A DNA stretch of 64,000 bases, taken from NCBI RefSeq assembly GCF_013359685.1, contig NZ_JABFMV010000001.1, forward strand, positions 128,858 to 192,857, in the 5' to 3' direction. Position numbers and translations under genes: made by a program. The notes under the pieces are model-generated. The model was not told the DNA's origin and did not search any database. It saw only the letters and a list, made by a program, of their open reading frames with translations. Shown piece by piece: positions 1-8,111 of this stretch (within the stretch, counting starts at the first letter, position 1; each line of letters starts with the position of its first letter). This DNA is from Leifsonia sp. C5G2 (lineage in GTDB: Bacteria; Actinomycetota; Actinomycetes; Actinomycetales; Microbacteriaceae).

Positions 1-1
1 C

Positions 2-580
2 ACCGCCTACTGGGAAAGCCAAGGCTTCACCGTCACCAGAACCGTCGACTGGACCGACCCCAGCGGCGAGCAGTCGGTTCTCCTCCGCGCCACACGACCG
101 GACGGCGTCTACTACGGGCTCGACGCCTCCACCGGCCTTGTCGCCATCGATGTCTACACCGAGTGCTCCGCGCACCCCTCCATCGACGACTGGGCGGAGG
201 AAGGGATGCAGGAGCGGCTGGACCAGCTGCCCACATACACGCCCTCCCCGTCGAGGTCGTCCCCCGGACAGGGCCGAGCCGACACCGAAAACCAGACAAC
301 CGCCACAGCGATTACCGACCCGTCGAACCTGTTCCGCGAGTTCCACGAGGACACCACTCCCCTCGACTCGACGGAGCTGTTCCGCGAGTTCCACGACGAC
401 GCAGACGACACCGAACCCGCAGCGACCACCGACACCTCAGACCTGTCCGCCCCGTCCACGACGACGCGGGCTCAGACAGCCCTCTCCCGACGGCGAAGCG
501 GACCCGCGACGACTACAACTGGAGGTGGTGACCGACGATCTCCTCCGCACACCGACGCGCGGCTGCGCATCCGGTCATGA
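2..580 (+). CDS. Hypothetical protein, 3' part only, probably frameshifted
   Basis: The 5' end lies outside the window. The visible frame reads TAYWESQGFTVTRTVDW... and carries a compact first part ending near DDWAEEGMQERL, followed by a polar, acidic, low-complexity tail. The tail holds the motif LFREFH twice, encoded by near-identical DNA at 329-351 and 377-400. This frame stops at 580. Beyond about 470, third-position GC drops in it and becomes very high in the frame one base back, which continues as HDDAGSDSPLPTAKRT... and stops at 531 after DDYNWRW. A third degenerate copy of the repeat sits in that second frame, so I infer a frameshift or sequence error between about 400 and 470. I recognise no family. 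No signal peptide or membrane segment is visible in the part present. Confidence 0.55.
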   Translation, partial: TAYWESQGFTVTRTVDWTDPSGEQSVLLRATRPDGVYYGLDASTGLVAIDVYTECSAHPSIDDWAEEGMQERLDQLPTYTPSPSRSSPGQGRADTENQTTATAITDPSNLFREFHEDTTPLDSTELFREFHDDADDTEPAATTDTSDLSAPSTTTRAQTALSRRRSGPATTTTGGGDRRSPPHTDARLRIRS

Positions 581-702
581 GACGCGCGGCCACACAGGGC
601 CTCATGGGTGTACGCCGCCCATCCAGCAGCACCGAGCGCGCGGTGGTGAATCTCTGTGACGGGAATACCCCCGGGAATAGGCGGGCGCTCAGTGCGTTGA
701 TC

Positions 703-708
703 TACACT
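703..708 (+). promoter_or_regulatory. Candidate -10 element of the riboflavin operon
   Basis: TACACT lies about 13 bases before the FMN riboswitch, so transcription would start just ahead of the aptamer. No convincing -35 hexamer is visible. The stretch 581-702 contains a small GGGAAT-rich inverted repeat and no gene that I can support. Confidence 0.35.
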
Positions 709-720
709 CGACAACGAAAC

Positions 721-870
721 ACGTGCTCCGGGGTCGGTGAGAGTCCGAACCGGCGGTGACAGTCCGCGAGCGGGACGCGAGAGCGTCCTGCTGAGCCGGT
801 GGAATTCCGGCACCGACGGTAATGCGTCAGGCGAGAGCCTGCCGCTCAGTCCGGATGGGAGGCAGCACGG
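721..870 (+). promoter_or_regulatory. FMN riboswitch (RFN element)
   Basis: The aptamer signature is present in order: GGGGTCGGTGAGAGTCCGAA, CCGGCGGTGACAGTCCGCGA, a variable arm, GCCGGTGGAATTCCGGCACC, GACGGTAATGC and AGTCCGGATGGGAGGCAGCA. The outer P1 stem pairs CGTGCT at 722-727 with AGCACG at 864-869. It stands directly upstream of ribD and should sense FMN to switch off the ribD-ribE-ribBA-ribH operon. Confidence 0.96.
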
Positions 871-944
871 TGGGCGGCCCGCATGGGCCGACGCCCGCGC
901 GACCCCGGCGACACGTCTCGAACGAGAGACAGGATGGCAACCGG
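871..944 (+). promoter_or_regulatory. Riboswitch expression platform, probably acting on translation
   Basis: Between the aptamer and the ribD start are two short hairpins. One is GC-rich, with GGGCGGCCC facing GGGCCGACGCCC. The other is GTCTC(915-919)/GAGAC(926-930), ending directly at the AGGATGG ribosome-binding site. No run of T follows either one. I infer that FMN binding hides the ribosome-binding site rather than terminating transcription. Confidence 0.45.
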
Positions 945-2030
945 ATGACGTGGGAAGCCCCCATGCGCACGGCGCTGCAGCTGGCGGCGAACGGTCCCGC
1001 CGCGGGCGTGAACCCGCGGGTCGGCTGCCTGCTCCTCGATGCGGAGGGGAACGTCCTGGCCGAGGGCTGGCACCGTGGTGTCGGAACCCCGCACGCCGAG
1101 GTCGACGCGCTCGGCAAGCTGCCGGCGGGGGCAGCGCGCGGCGCCACCGCCGTCGTCACCCTCGAGCCCTGCAACCACTGGGGCCACACCGGCCCGTGCT
1201 CCGTCGCCCTCATCGAGGCCGGCGTCTCGCGCGTCGTCTACGCCATCGACGATCCGGGGCATCACTCCGGCGGGGGCGCCGAGCGGCTGCGGGAGGCCGG
1301 CGTGGAGGTGGTCGACGGCGTGCTGCGCGACGAGGTCGAGCGGTTCCTCGGCGACTGGCTCACGGCCGCGCGCCTGGGGCGCCCGTACATCGTCGTCAAG
1401 TGGGCGAGCAGCCTCGACGGCCGGGCGGCGGCCGCCGACGGGACGAGCAAGTGGATCACCGGCGCCGCCGCACGCCAGCGCGTGCACGAGCAGCGCGAGG
1501 CCTCCGACGCGATCGTCGTCGGAACCGGGACGGTGCTGGCCGACGACCCCAGCCTGACCGCCCGCGGAGACGCCGGCGAGCTGCTGGGCACCCAGCCGAC
1601 GCCGGTCGTCGTCGGCACCCGGGCCATCCCGAACGACGCCGCGGTGTTCCGCCACCCCAACCCGGTGATCTTCGAGGGCACCCACGACCTGCAGGCGGTC
1701 GTGGCCGACCTGCACCAGCGCGGGTTCCGACGGGTCTACGTCGAGGGCGGCCCGACTCTCGCCAGCGCGTTCGTCGCGGCGGGGCTGGCCGACGAGTACG
1801 CGGTCTACCTGGCGCCGACGCTGCTCGGCGGCCCGCGGCTCGCGCTCGGCGACATCGGCGTCGAGACCATCGGCGATCAGCGGAGGCTGCGCATCCTCGA
1901 CGTCGAACGGCTCGGCGGCGACCTCCTCATCCGGGCCGTTCCCGTTCCCGCCGGAGCGCCCCGCGCCGCCGGCACCGACCCGGCCGATGTGGCCGGCGCC
2001 GACATCTTCCCCGAGACCGAGGAGGTCTGA
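945..2030 (+). CDS. ribD: Bifunctional diaminohydroxyphosphoribosylaminopyrimidine deaminase / 5-amino-6-(5-phosphoribosylamino)uracil reductase
   Basis: RibD carries out the second and third steps of riboflavin synthesis from GTP: it deaminates the pyrimidine ring and then reduces the ribose side chain with NADPH. The N-terminal deaminase domain (about 1-145) shows the zinc site His50-Ala-Glu52 and PCNHWGHTGPC (Cys76, Cys85). The C-terminal reductase domain (about 147-360) is DHFR-like, with VKWASSLDGRAA and YVEGGPTLASAF. Length is 361 residues, normal for the fused enzyme. The ATG at 945 gives the typical short N-terminus, with AGGATGG upstream; a second ATG at 963 is possible. It is the first gene behind the FMN riboswitch, and the next gene starts 5 bases after its stop. 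Confidence 0.97.
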   Translation: MTWEAPMRTALQLAANGPAAGVNPRVGCLLLDAEGNVLAEGWHRGVGTPHAEVDALGKLPAGAARGATAVVTLEPCNHWGHTGPCSVALIEAGVSRVVYAIDDPGHHSGGGAERLREAGVEVVDGVLRDEVERFLGDWLTAARLGRPYIVVKWASSLDGRAAAADGTSKWITGAAARQRVHEQREASDAIVVGTGTVLADDPSLTARGDAGELLGTQPTPVVVGTRAIPNDAAVFRHPNPVIFEGTHDLQAVVADLHQRGFRRVYVEGGPTLASAFVAAGLADEYAVYLAPTLLGGPRLALGDIGVETIGDQRRLRILDVERLGGDLLIRAVPVPAGAPRAAGTDPADVAGADIFPETEEV

Positions 2031-2035
2031 TCACC

Positions 2036-2665
2036 GTGTTCACCGGAATCATCGAAGAGCTGGGCGAAGTCACCGCCGTCGACCGCACCGCCGACGCCGC
2101 GCGCGTCACCGTGCGCGGACCGCTGGCCGTCAGCGACGCCCGCCACGGCGACTCCATCTCGGTCAGCGGCGTCTGCCTCACGGTGATCGGCAAGGACGCC
2201 GAGACCTTCACCGCGGACGTGATGGCCGAGACCCTCGCCATGAGCACCCTCGACGGCGTCCGGCCGGGACGCCGGGTCAACCTCGAGCGCGCGGCGCAGG
2301 TCGGCGACCGCCTGGGCGGCCACATCGTCCAGGGCCACATCGACGGCACGGCGACCGTGCTCTCGGTCGCCGACGGCAGCGCCTGGCGCGTCCTGCGCTT
2401 CAGCCTCGACCCGGAGCACGCGCCGCTCGTCGCCCGGAAGGGCTCCATCGCGATCGACGGCGTCTCGCTCACCGTGAGCGACGTCGGCGGCGGCCGGGAG
2501 GACGGCTGGTTCGAGGTGTCGCTCATCCCCGAGACGCTCGCCGCCACCACCCTCGGCGCCCTCACCGCGGGCGACCGCGTCAACATCGAGACGGACATCC
2601 TGGCCCGTCACGTGGAGCGCATGCTCGCGCTCGAACCCCGGCTGACCGAACGGAGTGCGTCATGA
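2036..2665 (+). CDS. ribE: Riboflavin synthase, alpha chain
   Basis: The enzyme dismutates two 6,7-dimethyl-8-ribityllumazine molecules into riboflavin and the pyrimidine that is recycled by RibH. The protein (209 residues) begins [10 protein letters not shown], the family hallmark. It contains two tandem lumazine-binding repeats, visible as SVSGVCLTV in the first half and [10 protein letters not shown] in the second. The start is a GTG five bases after ribD, and the stop overlaps the ATG of ribBA as ATGA. This gene is called ribC in some genomes. Confidence 0.96.
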   Translation: MFTGIIEELGEVTAVDRTADAARVTVRGPLAVSDARHGDSISVSGVCLTVIGKDAETFTADVMAETLAMSTLDGVRPGRRVNLERAAQVGDRLGGHIVQGHIDGTATVLSVADGSAWRVLRFSLDPEHAPLVARKGSIAIDGVSLTVSDVGGGREDGWFEVSLIPETLAATTLGALTAGDRVNIETDILARHVERMLALEPRLTERSAS

Positions 2666-3960
2666 GTCTGGCCACCATCCCCGAGGCACTGGCGGAGCTG
2701 CGCGCCGGCCGTCCCGTCATCGTCGTCGACAACGAGAGCCGCGAGAACGAGGGCGACGTCGTGCTCGCGGCGGAGCTCGCCAGCCAGGAGTGGATCGCCT
2801 GGACGGTGAAGAACTCCTCCGGCTTCATCTGCGCGCCGATGACGAACGAGATCGCCGACCGCCTCGAACTGCCCGTGATGGTCGCGCACAACGAGGACTC
2901 CCGGGGCACGAACTACACGGTGAGCGTGGACGCGGCCGACCGCCTCTCGACCGGCATCAGCGCCGCCGACCGTGCGCACACCCTCCGCGTCCTGGCGAAC
3001 CTCGACTCGACGCCGTCGAGCCTGCACCGGCCGGGCCACATCCTGCCGCTGCGAGCGGTCGAGGGCGGCGTGCGCGAGCGCGACGGCCACACCGAGGCCG
3101 CGGTCGACCTGCTCAAGCTGGCCGGCATGACCCCGGTCGGCGCCATCGCGGAGATCGTCGCGGACGACGGCGAGATGATGCGCCTGCCCGGGCTGATCGA
3201 GCTGGGCCAGCGGGAGGGCGTGCTCGTCGTCACGATCGAGGCGCTCATCGACTACCTGCAGGAGTTCCACTGCGACCAGCCGCTGGAGACGGTGACGCCC
3301 ATCCCCGAGACCTCCCGGGTGATCTTCGAGGTCGAGACCACCGTGCCGACCACGCACGGGCCCTTCCGGATGCGCGCCTACCGCGACCGGATGACCGGCG
3401 CCGACCACGTCGCCATCGTCGCGGGGACGCCGCAGCGCGACGGCACGCTGGTCCGCGTCCACTCGGAGTGCCTGACCGGGGAGGCGTTCGGCTCGCTCAA
3501 GTGCGAGTGCGGCCCCCAGCTCGACGCCGCGATGGACACCATCCAGCGCGAGGGCGGCGTCGTCGTCTACCTGCGGGGGCACGAGGGGCGCGGCATCGGC
3601 CTGATCAACAAGCTGCGCGCCTACAAGCTGCAGGAGGAGGGCCTGGACACGCTCGACGCGAACCTCGCCCTCGGCCTCCCGATCGACGCGCGCGACTACG
3701 GAGCGGCGACGGCCATCCTGCAGGACCTGGGGATCGAGTCGGTGCGCCTGCTGACCAACAACCCCGAGAAGGTGCGCCAGCTGGAGGAGCACGGCATCGA
3801 GGTCGAGGAGCGCGTGCCGCTCGTCGTCGGCGTCGGCGCCTTCAACGAGGGTTACCTGGAGACCAAGCGCGACCGCATGGGTCACGCGATCGGCGACATC
3901 GACGCGGTGTCGTCCGAGGAGACGGCCGCGGACCTCGCGGCGGGAAGGACGACACGATGA
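2662..3960 (+). CDS. ribBA: Bifunctional 3,4-dihydroxy-2-butanone-4-phosphate synthase / GTP cyclohydrolase II
   Basis: It supplies both precursors of riboflavin: the C4 unit from ribulose 5-phosphate and the pyrimidine from GTP. The N-terminal RibB domain (about 1-205) has the acidic RENEGD loop and [10 protein letters not shown]. The C-terminal RibA domain has the zinc-binding [18 protein letters not shown] and the [11 protein letters not shown] loop. At 432 residues it is a normal bifunctional protein, with both active sites apparently intact. The start overlaps the ribE stop by four bases, and its own stop overlaps the ribH start in the same way, so translation is probably coupled. Confidence 0.97.
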   Translation: MSLATIPEALAELRAGRPVIVVDNESRENEGDVVLAAELASQEWIAWTVKNSSGFICAPMTNEIADRLELPVMVAHNEDSRGTNYTVSVDAADRLSTGISAADRAHTLRVLANLDSTPSSLHRPGHILPLRAVEGGVRERDGHTEAAVDLLKLAGMTPVGAIAEIVADDGEMMRLPGLIELGQREGVLVVTIEALIDYLQEFHCDQPLETVTPIPETSRVIFEVETTVPTTHGPFRMRAYRDRMTGADHVAIVAGTPQRDGTLVRVHSECLTGEAFGSLKCECGPQLDAAMDTIQREGGVVVYLRGHEGRGIGLINKLRAYKLQEEGLDTLDANLALGLPIDARDYGAATAILQDLGIESVRLLTNNPEKVRQLEEHGIEVEERVPLVVGVGAFNEGYLETKRDRMGHAIGDIDAVSSEETAADLAAGRTTR

Positions 3961-4451
3961 GCGGTGCGGGAGCGCCCAGCACGCAGGAGCGGATCGACGG
4001 GAGCGGCCTCAAGGTCGTCATCGTCGCGGGCACCTGGCACGAGACGATCACCGACGGCCTGATCGCCGGCGCGACGCGCACGCTGGACGAGGCGGGCGCG
4101 TCGTACTCGCTCGTGCGCGTCCCCGGGAGCTTCGAGCTGCCCGTCGTGAGCAAGGCGGCGCTGGAGGCCGGCGCGGACGCGGTCGTGGCGCTCGGCGTCA
4201 TCATCCGCGGCGGGACCCCGCACTTCGAGTACGTCTCGGCGGCGGCGACCGACGGGCTCACCCGGGTCGCCCTCGACACCGGCAAGCCCGTCGGTTTCGG
4301 CGTGCTCACGCTCGACGACGAGGCGCAGGGCATCGACCGCGCGGGCCTCCCCGGCTCGAAGGAGGACAAGGGAGCGGAGGCGGCGCACGCCGCCCTCGCC
4401 ACCGCCATCACCATCCGGGAGCTGCGCGCGCGCACCGACCTCGCGCTCTAG
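3957..4451 (+). CDS. ribH: 6,7-dimethyl-8-ribityllumazine synthase
   Basis: RibH condenses the pyrimidine with dihydroxybutanone phosphate to make lumazine, the substrate of RibE; the family forms pentamers or icosahedral shells. The 164-residue protein shows the substrate loops PGSFELPV and [15 protein letters not shown], and [10 protein letters not shown] near the C-terminus. It is the last gene of the operon (ATGA overlap with ribBA) and is followed by a strong hairpin. Confidence 0.96.
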   Translation: MSGAGAPSTQERIDGSGLKVVIVAGTWHETITDGLIAGATRTLDEAGASYSLVRVPGSFELPVVSKAALEAGADAVVALGVIIRGGTPHFEYVSAAATDGLTRVALDTGKPVGFGVLTLDDEAQGIDRAGLPGSKEDKGAEAAHAALATAITIRELRARTDLAL

Positions 4452-4453
4452 TG

Positions 4454-4499
4454 GACGTGACACGCCGTCGCCGCCTTCGGTGCGGCGGCGTGTCACGTC
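4454..4499. terminator. Hairpin between ribH and the convergent reductase gene
   Basis: GACGTGACACGCCG pairs with CGGCGTGTCACGTC around a GC-rich loop that can pair further. It lies between two convergent genes and probably ends transcription from both sides. There is no T-tract. Confidence 0.7.
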
Positions 4500-4512
4500 A
4501 CCCAGGTGCGAA

Positions 4513-5127
4513 TCAACTCACGTCGTAGAGGACGTGCGTCGCGTGCGGCGTCACGACGACGGATCGCTGCACCAGCTCGTGGCGCACGGCTCCCGCGAAA
4601 AGCGGGGTGCCGCCGCCGAGGATGAGCGGCGAGATGTGCAGGCCCAGCGTGTCGACCAGCCCGGCGGACACGGCGGAGCCCACGAGCGCTCCCCCGCCCA
4701 TCAGCACCACGTCGACGTCCCGGCCGGTCGCCGCGGACCTCGCCTCGGCCGCCGTGCGCGCCTGCTCGATCGCGTCCGCCAGCCCTGTGGTCACGAACGT
4801 CCAGTCGAGCCCGGAGAGCCGCACCTCGGTGGGCGGCGTGCCGGTCACGACGAAGAACGGCGGCCTGCCGACCTCGTGCGCGCCATAGCCGAGGTCGTCG
4901 CTCCAGCCGTCCGGCGCGTCGATCACGTCGAAGAGCGACCGGCCCATGATCACGGCGCCCGACCGCTCCGTGCCCTCCTTCAGGATGCGTTCGTCCTCGG
5001 GGTCGCCCGCGAACACCCAGCGGTGCAGGGGCTCGCCGCCGTCGCCCAGTCCGTTGCCGGGACCGGCGTTCGGGCCGGTGACGAAGCCGTCGAGCGACAT
5101 CGTGATGTCTGCGACGATGCGCGTCAT
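4513..5127 (-). CDS. Dihydrofolate reductase family protein (RibD reductase-like)
   Basis: This 204-residue protein has the RibD C-terminal/DHFR-like fold. It starts MTRIVADITMSLDGFVTGP, followed by AVIMGRSLFDV and the dinucleotide-binding VLMGGGALVG, and ends LILGGGTPLFAG. Such stand-alone proteins are NADPH-dependent reductases of unknown substrate. It is the third gene of a minus-strand cluster (ArsR regulator, SRPBCC protein, this gene), three bases after the SRPBCC stop. Small ArsR-SRPBCC-reductase clusters are common in actinobacteria, but the pathway is not established. The nearby rib operon is on the other strand and probably unrelated. Confidence 0.85.
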   Translation of the reverse strand: MTRIVADITMSLDGFVTGPNAGPGNGLGDGGEPLHRWVFAGDPEDERILKEGTERSGAVIMGRSLFDVIDAPDGWSDDLGYGAHEVGRPPFFVVTGTPPTEVRLSGLDWTFVTTGLADAIEQARTAAEARSAATGRDVDVVLMGGGALVGSAVSAGLVDTLGLHISPLILGGGTPLFAGAVRHELVQRSVVVTPHATHVLYDVS

Positions 5128-5130
5128 GGC

Positions 5131-5607
5131 TCAGCCCTCCCCGAGCAGCTCGTCGAGCTTCTCGTAGCCCTCGCGCACGCCGTACTCCATGCCGCTCGCG
5201 ATCATCCCCTCGAGGGCCTCCCGGGAGGTCATCACCGACCGGCCGACCAGGCGGGTGCGCCCCCCGGGCAGCGGCTCGAACCGCAGCCGGTCGAGGCTGA
5301 CCTCGCCCGGCGCACCCTCGAACTCGAACGTCTGGATGAGCAGCTCGTTCTCGATGACGGTGTGGATGACGCCGCGGAAGGCGTAGACCGAGCCGTCCTC
5401 GTCGCGCTGCTCGAACGCGTAGCGGCCGCCGGTGCGGAAGTCCCAGTCGGTGATCGTCGTGACGAGCCGGCGCGGACCGATCCACCGGGCGTACAGCTCC
5501 GGGTCGGCGTGAGCGCGGAAGACGGCCTCGACCGGTGCGTCGAACTCGCGCGTGATGTCGGCGTACGAGGTGCCCTCGACGGCCTCGATGGTGACGGGGT
5601 TGCTCAT
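5131..5607 (-). CDS. SRPBCC (AHSA1-type) domain protein
   Basis: The 158-residue protein has the pattern of the activator-of-Hsp90 homologue type of START-like fold: ITREFDAPVEAVFRAHADPE near the start, ARWIGP, a GGRYAFEQRDEDG strand, FRGVIHTV, and a C-terminal helix with MEYGVREGYEKLDELL. These proteins form a single hydrophobic-cavity domain. Many are encoded next to an ArsR regulator, as here, where its ATG overlaps the regulator's stop as ATGA. The ligand is unknown. Confidence 0.87.
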   Translation of the reverse strand: MSNPVTIEAVEGTSYADITREFDAPVEAVFRAHADPELYARWIGPRRLVTTITDWDFRTGGRYAFEQRDEDGSVYAFRGVIHTVIENELLIQTFEFEGAPGEVSLDRLRFEPLPGGRTRLVGRSVMTSREALEGMIASGMEYGVREGYEKLDELLGEG

Positions 5608-5954
5608 GATGCACTCTCCTTATCGGTGTTCTGCTGCCCCTCCGCGAGGAGGTCGTCGAGGCGCCGGTAGCGCGCCTCGGCCTCGAGCCGGTAGCGGTCG
5701 ATCCAGGAGGTGAGCCGCTCGAGCGCCGCCGCGTCCAGGTGGACGGGCCGGCGCTGGGCCTCGCGGGTGCGCCAGACGAGCCCGGCGGACTCCAGCACGC
5801 TGATGTGCCTGGACACCGCCTGGAGGGTGATGGCGAACGGCTCGGCGAGCTGGTTCACGGTCGCCGGCCCCCGGCTCAGGCGGGCGACGATCGCCCGCCG
5901 GACCGGGTCGGCCAGTGCCGCGAAGGCCCGGTCGAGAGATCCGTCATCCATCAT
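5604..5954 (-). CDS. ArsR-family transcriptional regulator
   Basis: This winged-helix repressor (116 residues) has the classic ALADPVRRAIVARLSRG first helices and the recognition region VNQLAEPFAITLQAVSRHISVL. It belongs to the subtype paired with AHSA1-domain proteins, and I see no metal-binding cysteines. Two start codons are adjacent (5954 and 5951). It is the first gene of the three-gene minus-strand operon and probably regulates its own promoter, where an inverted repeat is visible. Confidence 0.88.
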   Translation of the reverse strand: MMDDGSLDRAFAALADPVRRAIVARLSRGPATVNQLAEPFAITLQAVSRHISVLESAGLVWRTREAQRRPVHLDAAALERLTSWIDRYRLEAEARYRRLDDLLAEGQQNTDKESAS

Positions 5955-5978
5955 TGCTCAACTCCCGGTTTGATCAAC

Positions 5979-6000
5979 CTATTTGTTGAATACAAATTAG
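5979..6000 (-). promoter_or_regulatory. Candidate ArsR operator in an AT-rich promoter
   Basis: CTATTTGT (5979-5986) faces ACAAATTAG (5992-6000), an inverted repeat with one bulged base. It lies 25-46 bases upstream of the ArsR gene in an unusually AT-rich stretch. This is the position expected for an autoregulatory site. Confidence 0.45.
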
Positions 6001-6006
6001 AAGAAA

Positions 6007-6036
6007 GCGCCGCCCGGGTCAAGACCCGAACGGCGC
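6007..6036 (-). terminator. Hairpin downstream of the small membrane protein gene
   Basis: GCGCCG-CCCGGGTC faces GACCCG-AA-CGGCGC around a two-base loop. It begins seven bases past the stop of the 6043-6471 gene and separates it from the ArsR promoter. Confidence 0.6.
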
Positions 6037-6042
6037 CCTAGT

Positions 6043-6471
6043 TCACGGCTTCCAGACCATCAGCACCACGACGGCCAGCAGCAGCAGGCTCGCGACCCCG
6101 GATCCGGCGGCGATCGCCGGGTAGCGGGACGCCGACCCGTCGCGCAGCGCCTCCGCGGCACGGCGCATGGTCGGCACCACCAGGAACAGCGTCAGCGCGA
6201 GCGCGACCACGTACAGGATGATCGACCACAGGATCCACGGCGTCGTCACGCTCAGTCCGTACTTCTTGTCGGCCAGCCCCATCACGCCGAACCCGAACAC
6301 CACTACGAGGAGCGAGAGCAGCGAGAGCAGGTTCGTCGACTTGGCGAGCGTCTCGACCTGGCGGGCGTCCCCGGCGCGGACGGCGCGCATCGCCGTCATG
6401 GGGAGGATGGCCATCGGTCCGACGATGAAGACGGCGGTGACGACATGCAGTACGGCGAAGAGCGTTTCCAT
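6043..6471 (-). CDS. Small four-helix membrane protein (DUF2269-like)
   Basis: The 142-residue protein has four hydrophobic segments at about 3-27, 47-67, 77-100 and 118-140, and no soluble domain. The first helix contains HVVTAVFIVGPM, typical of DUF2269-type integral membrane proteins found in many actinobacteria. A histidine in helix 1 is conserved in such proteins, but the function is not known. Start is ATG at 6471, with TAGCCT as a possible -10 close upstream. It is divergent from the MHS transporter gene. Confidence 0.75.
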   Translation of the reverse strand: METLFAVLHVVTAVFIVGPMAILPMTAMRAVRAGDARQVETLAKSTNLLSLLSLLVVVFGFGVMGLADKKYGLSVTTPWILWSIILYVVALALTLFLVVPTMRRAAEALRDGSASRYPAIAAGSGVASLLLLAVVVLMVWKP

Positions 6472-6636
6472 GCCCCCAGGCTACCGATCGCGCGGATTCG
6501 GCGTCCTCACCGCGCGCGCATAGGGTAGAAGGTGCGCCACAAGCGCTCTCCGACCTCCGCCCCCGCGCGCTTCCGCCCGACCGACGCCGCGCACGCCGTG
6601 CGACCTCTCTCGCTACACCGGAAGCTCTCCACACGC

Positions 6637-8031
6637 ATGTCTACGACGGCCCCCGTCCTCTCCCCCGCCCCCGCGAACACCCGCGGACGCGTCATCCTCG
6701 CCAGCCTCATCGGCACGTCGATCGAGTTCTACGACTTCTACGTCTACGCGACCGCCGCCGTCCTGGTCTTCCCCGCGCTGTTCTTCACCACCGAGGACCC
6801 GACCACGGCGCTCCTCTCCTCGTTCGCCGTGTTCGGCGTCGCGTTCATCGCGCGGCCGGTCGGCTCGATCCTGTTCGGCCACTTCGGTGACCGCATCGGC
6901 CGCAAGGGCACCCTCGTCGGCTCTCTCCTCACCATGGGCATCGCCACCGTGCTGATCGGCTGCCTGCCGACGGCGCAGGTGCCGGGCTGGGAGTTCTGGG
7001 CGCCGTTCCTGCTGGTCGTCATGCGCTTCTGCCAGGGCCTCGGGCTGGGCGGCGAGTGGAGCGGCGCAGCGCTGCTCGCGACCGAGAACGCCCCGGCGGG
7101 CAAGCGCGCGATCTACGGCACCTTCCCGCAGCTGGGCGCGCCGATCGGCTTCATCGTCGCGAACGTGCTCTTCCTCATCCTGAGCTTCACCATCGCACCG
7201 GAGGCATTCGCCGCCTGGGGCTGGCGCATCCCGTTCCTGCTGAGCGCGGTGCTCGTCATCGTCGGCCTGTACGTGCGCCTCAAGCTCGTCGAGACGCCGG
7301 CCTTCCAGAAGGTCGTCGACACGGGTGAGGTCGCCAAGCTGCCGCTCGCGCGCGTCTTCCGCACCAGCTGGCGCCAGATCGTTCTCGGCACGTTCATCAT
7401 GCTCGCCACGTACGTGCTCTTCTACCTGATGACCGCATTCACGCTGACCTACGGCACTGCCGCCGCGACCCCGGCCCAGGCGCAGGCCGCCGCGGAGAAG
7501 GCGGGCAAGACGTTCTCGGCGGCGACCTTCGTGCCCGGGCTCGGCTTCAGCCGCAACGACTTCCTGATCATGCTCATCGTGGGCGTCGTGTTCTTCGGCG
7601 TCTTCACCCTGGTCGCCGGCCCCCTGGCCGAGCGCTTCGGCCGGCGGAAGACGCTGATCTGGGTCACCATCGGCATCATCGTGTTCGGTCTGCTGTTCGT
7701 GCCGCTGTTCGCCGGCGGAACGGTCGGCACCATGGCGCTCCTCATCGTCGGCTTCACCCTCATGGGCCTCACCTTCGGGCCGATGGGCGCCGAACTGCCG
7801 GAGCTGTTCCCGACGAACGTCCGCTACACGGGCTCGGCGGTCGCCTACAACCTGTCCAGCGTCCTCGGCGCGGCCGTCGCCCCGACGATCGCGGTCTACC
7901 TGTGGACGCTCGGCCACGGCAGCACGTTCTGGGTCGGCGTCTACCTCTCCGCCTCCGGCGTGCTCACCCTCATCGCCCTCCTGCTCTCCAAGGAGACGCG
8001 CGACGTGGACTTCACCGACAACGTCAGCTGA
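6637..8031 (+). CDS. MHS-family MFS transporter (metabolite:proton symporter)
   Basis: This is a 12-helix major facilitator. The first helix, GTSIEFYDFYVYATAAVLVF, and the loop GHFGDRIGRKGTL after helix 2 are typical of the metabolite:H+ symporter branch (ShiA, ProP, KgtP relatives). EFGRR-type motif LAERFGRRKTL follows helix 7. The substrate cannot be read from sequence; dicarboxylates, shikimate and betaines are usual for the branch. The ATG at 6637 gives a normal N-terminus. A GTG at 6532 lies five bases after TAGGGT, which looks like a -10, so a leaderless 35-residue-longer form is possible. A strong hairpin follows the stop. Confidence 0.88.
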   Translation: MSTTAPVLSPAPANTRGRVILASLIGTSIEFYDFYVYATAAVLVFPALFFTTEDPTTALLSSFAVFGVAFIARPVGSILFGHFGDRIGRKGTLVGSLLTMGIATVLIGCLPTAQVPGWEFWAPFLLVVMRFCQGLGLGGEWSGAALLATENAPAGKRAIYGTFPQLGAPIGFIVANVLFLILSFTIAPEAFAAWGWRIPFLLSAVLVIVGLYVRLKLVETPAFQKVVDTGEVAKLPLARVFRTSWRQIVLGTFIMLATYVLFYLMTAFTLTYGTAAATPAQAQAAAEKAGKTFSAATFVPGLGFSRNDFLIMLIVGVVFFGVFTLVAGPLAERFGRRKTLIWVTIGIIVFGLLFVPLFAGGTVGTMALLIVGFTLMGLTFGPMGAELPELFPTNVRYTGSAVAYNLSSVLGAAVAPTIAVYLWTLGHGSTFWVGVYLSASGVLTLIALLLSKETRDVDFTDNVS

Positions 8032-8037
8032 TCCGCA

Positions 8038-8102
8038 CCGCCGAGTGGTGACATGATGTCGCAATCCGCGCCGGATAGCGACGACGAGTCACCACTCGGC
8101 GG
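8038..8102. terminator. Long nested hairpin between convergent genes
   Basis: CCGCCGAGTGGTGAC (8038-8052) is the exact complement of GTCACCACTCGGCGG (8088-8102). Inside lies a second stem, GTCGC-A-ATCCG facing CGGAT-A-GCGAC. It sits between the convergent MHS transporter and ABC permease genes and probably stops transcription from both directions. There is no T-tract. Confidence 0.7.
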
Positions 8103-8111
8103 GGTGTCTGC

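Noticed and set aside
4454-4499. Second riboswitch behind ribH
   Set aside because: Simple perfect stem between convergent genes; a terminator explains it.
6532-6636. Longer form of the MHS transporter starting at GTG 6532
   Set aside because: Kept only as an alternative: the extra residues are basic and unlike the family, though a -10 lies just upstream.
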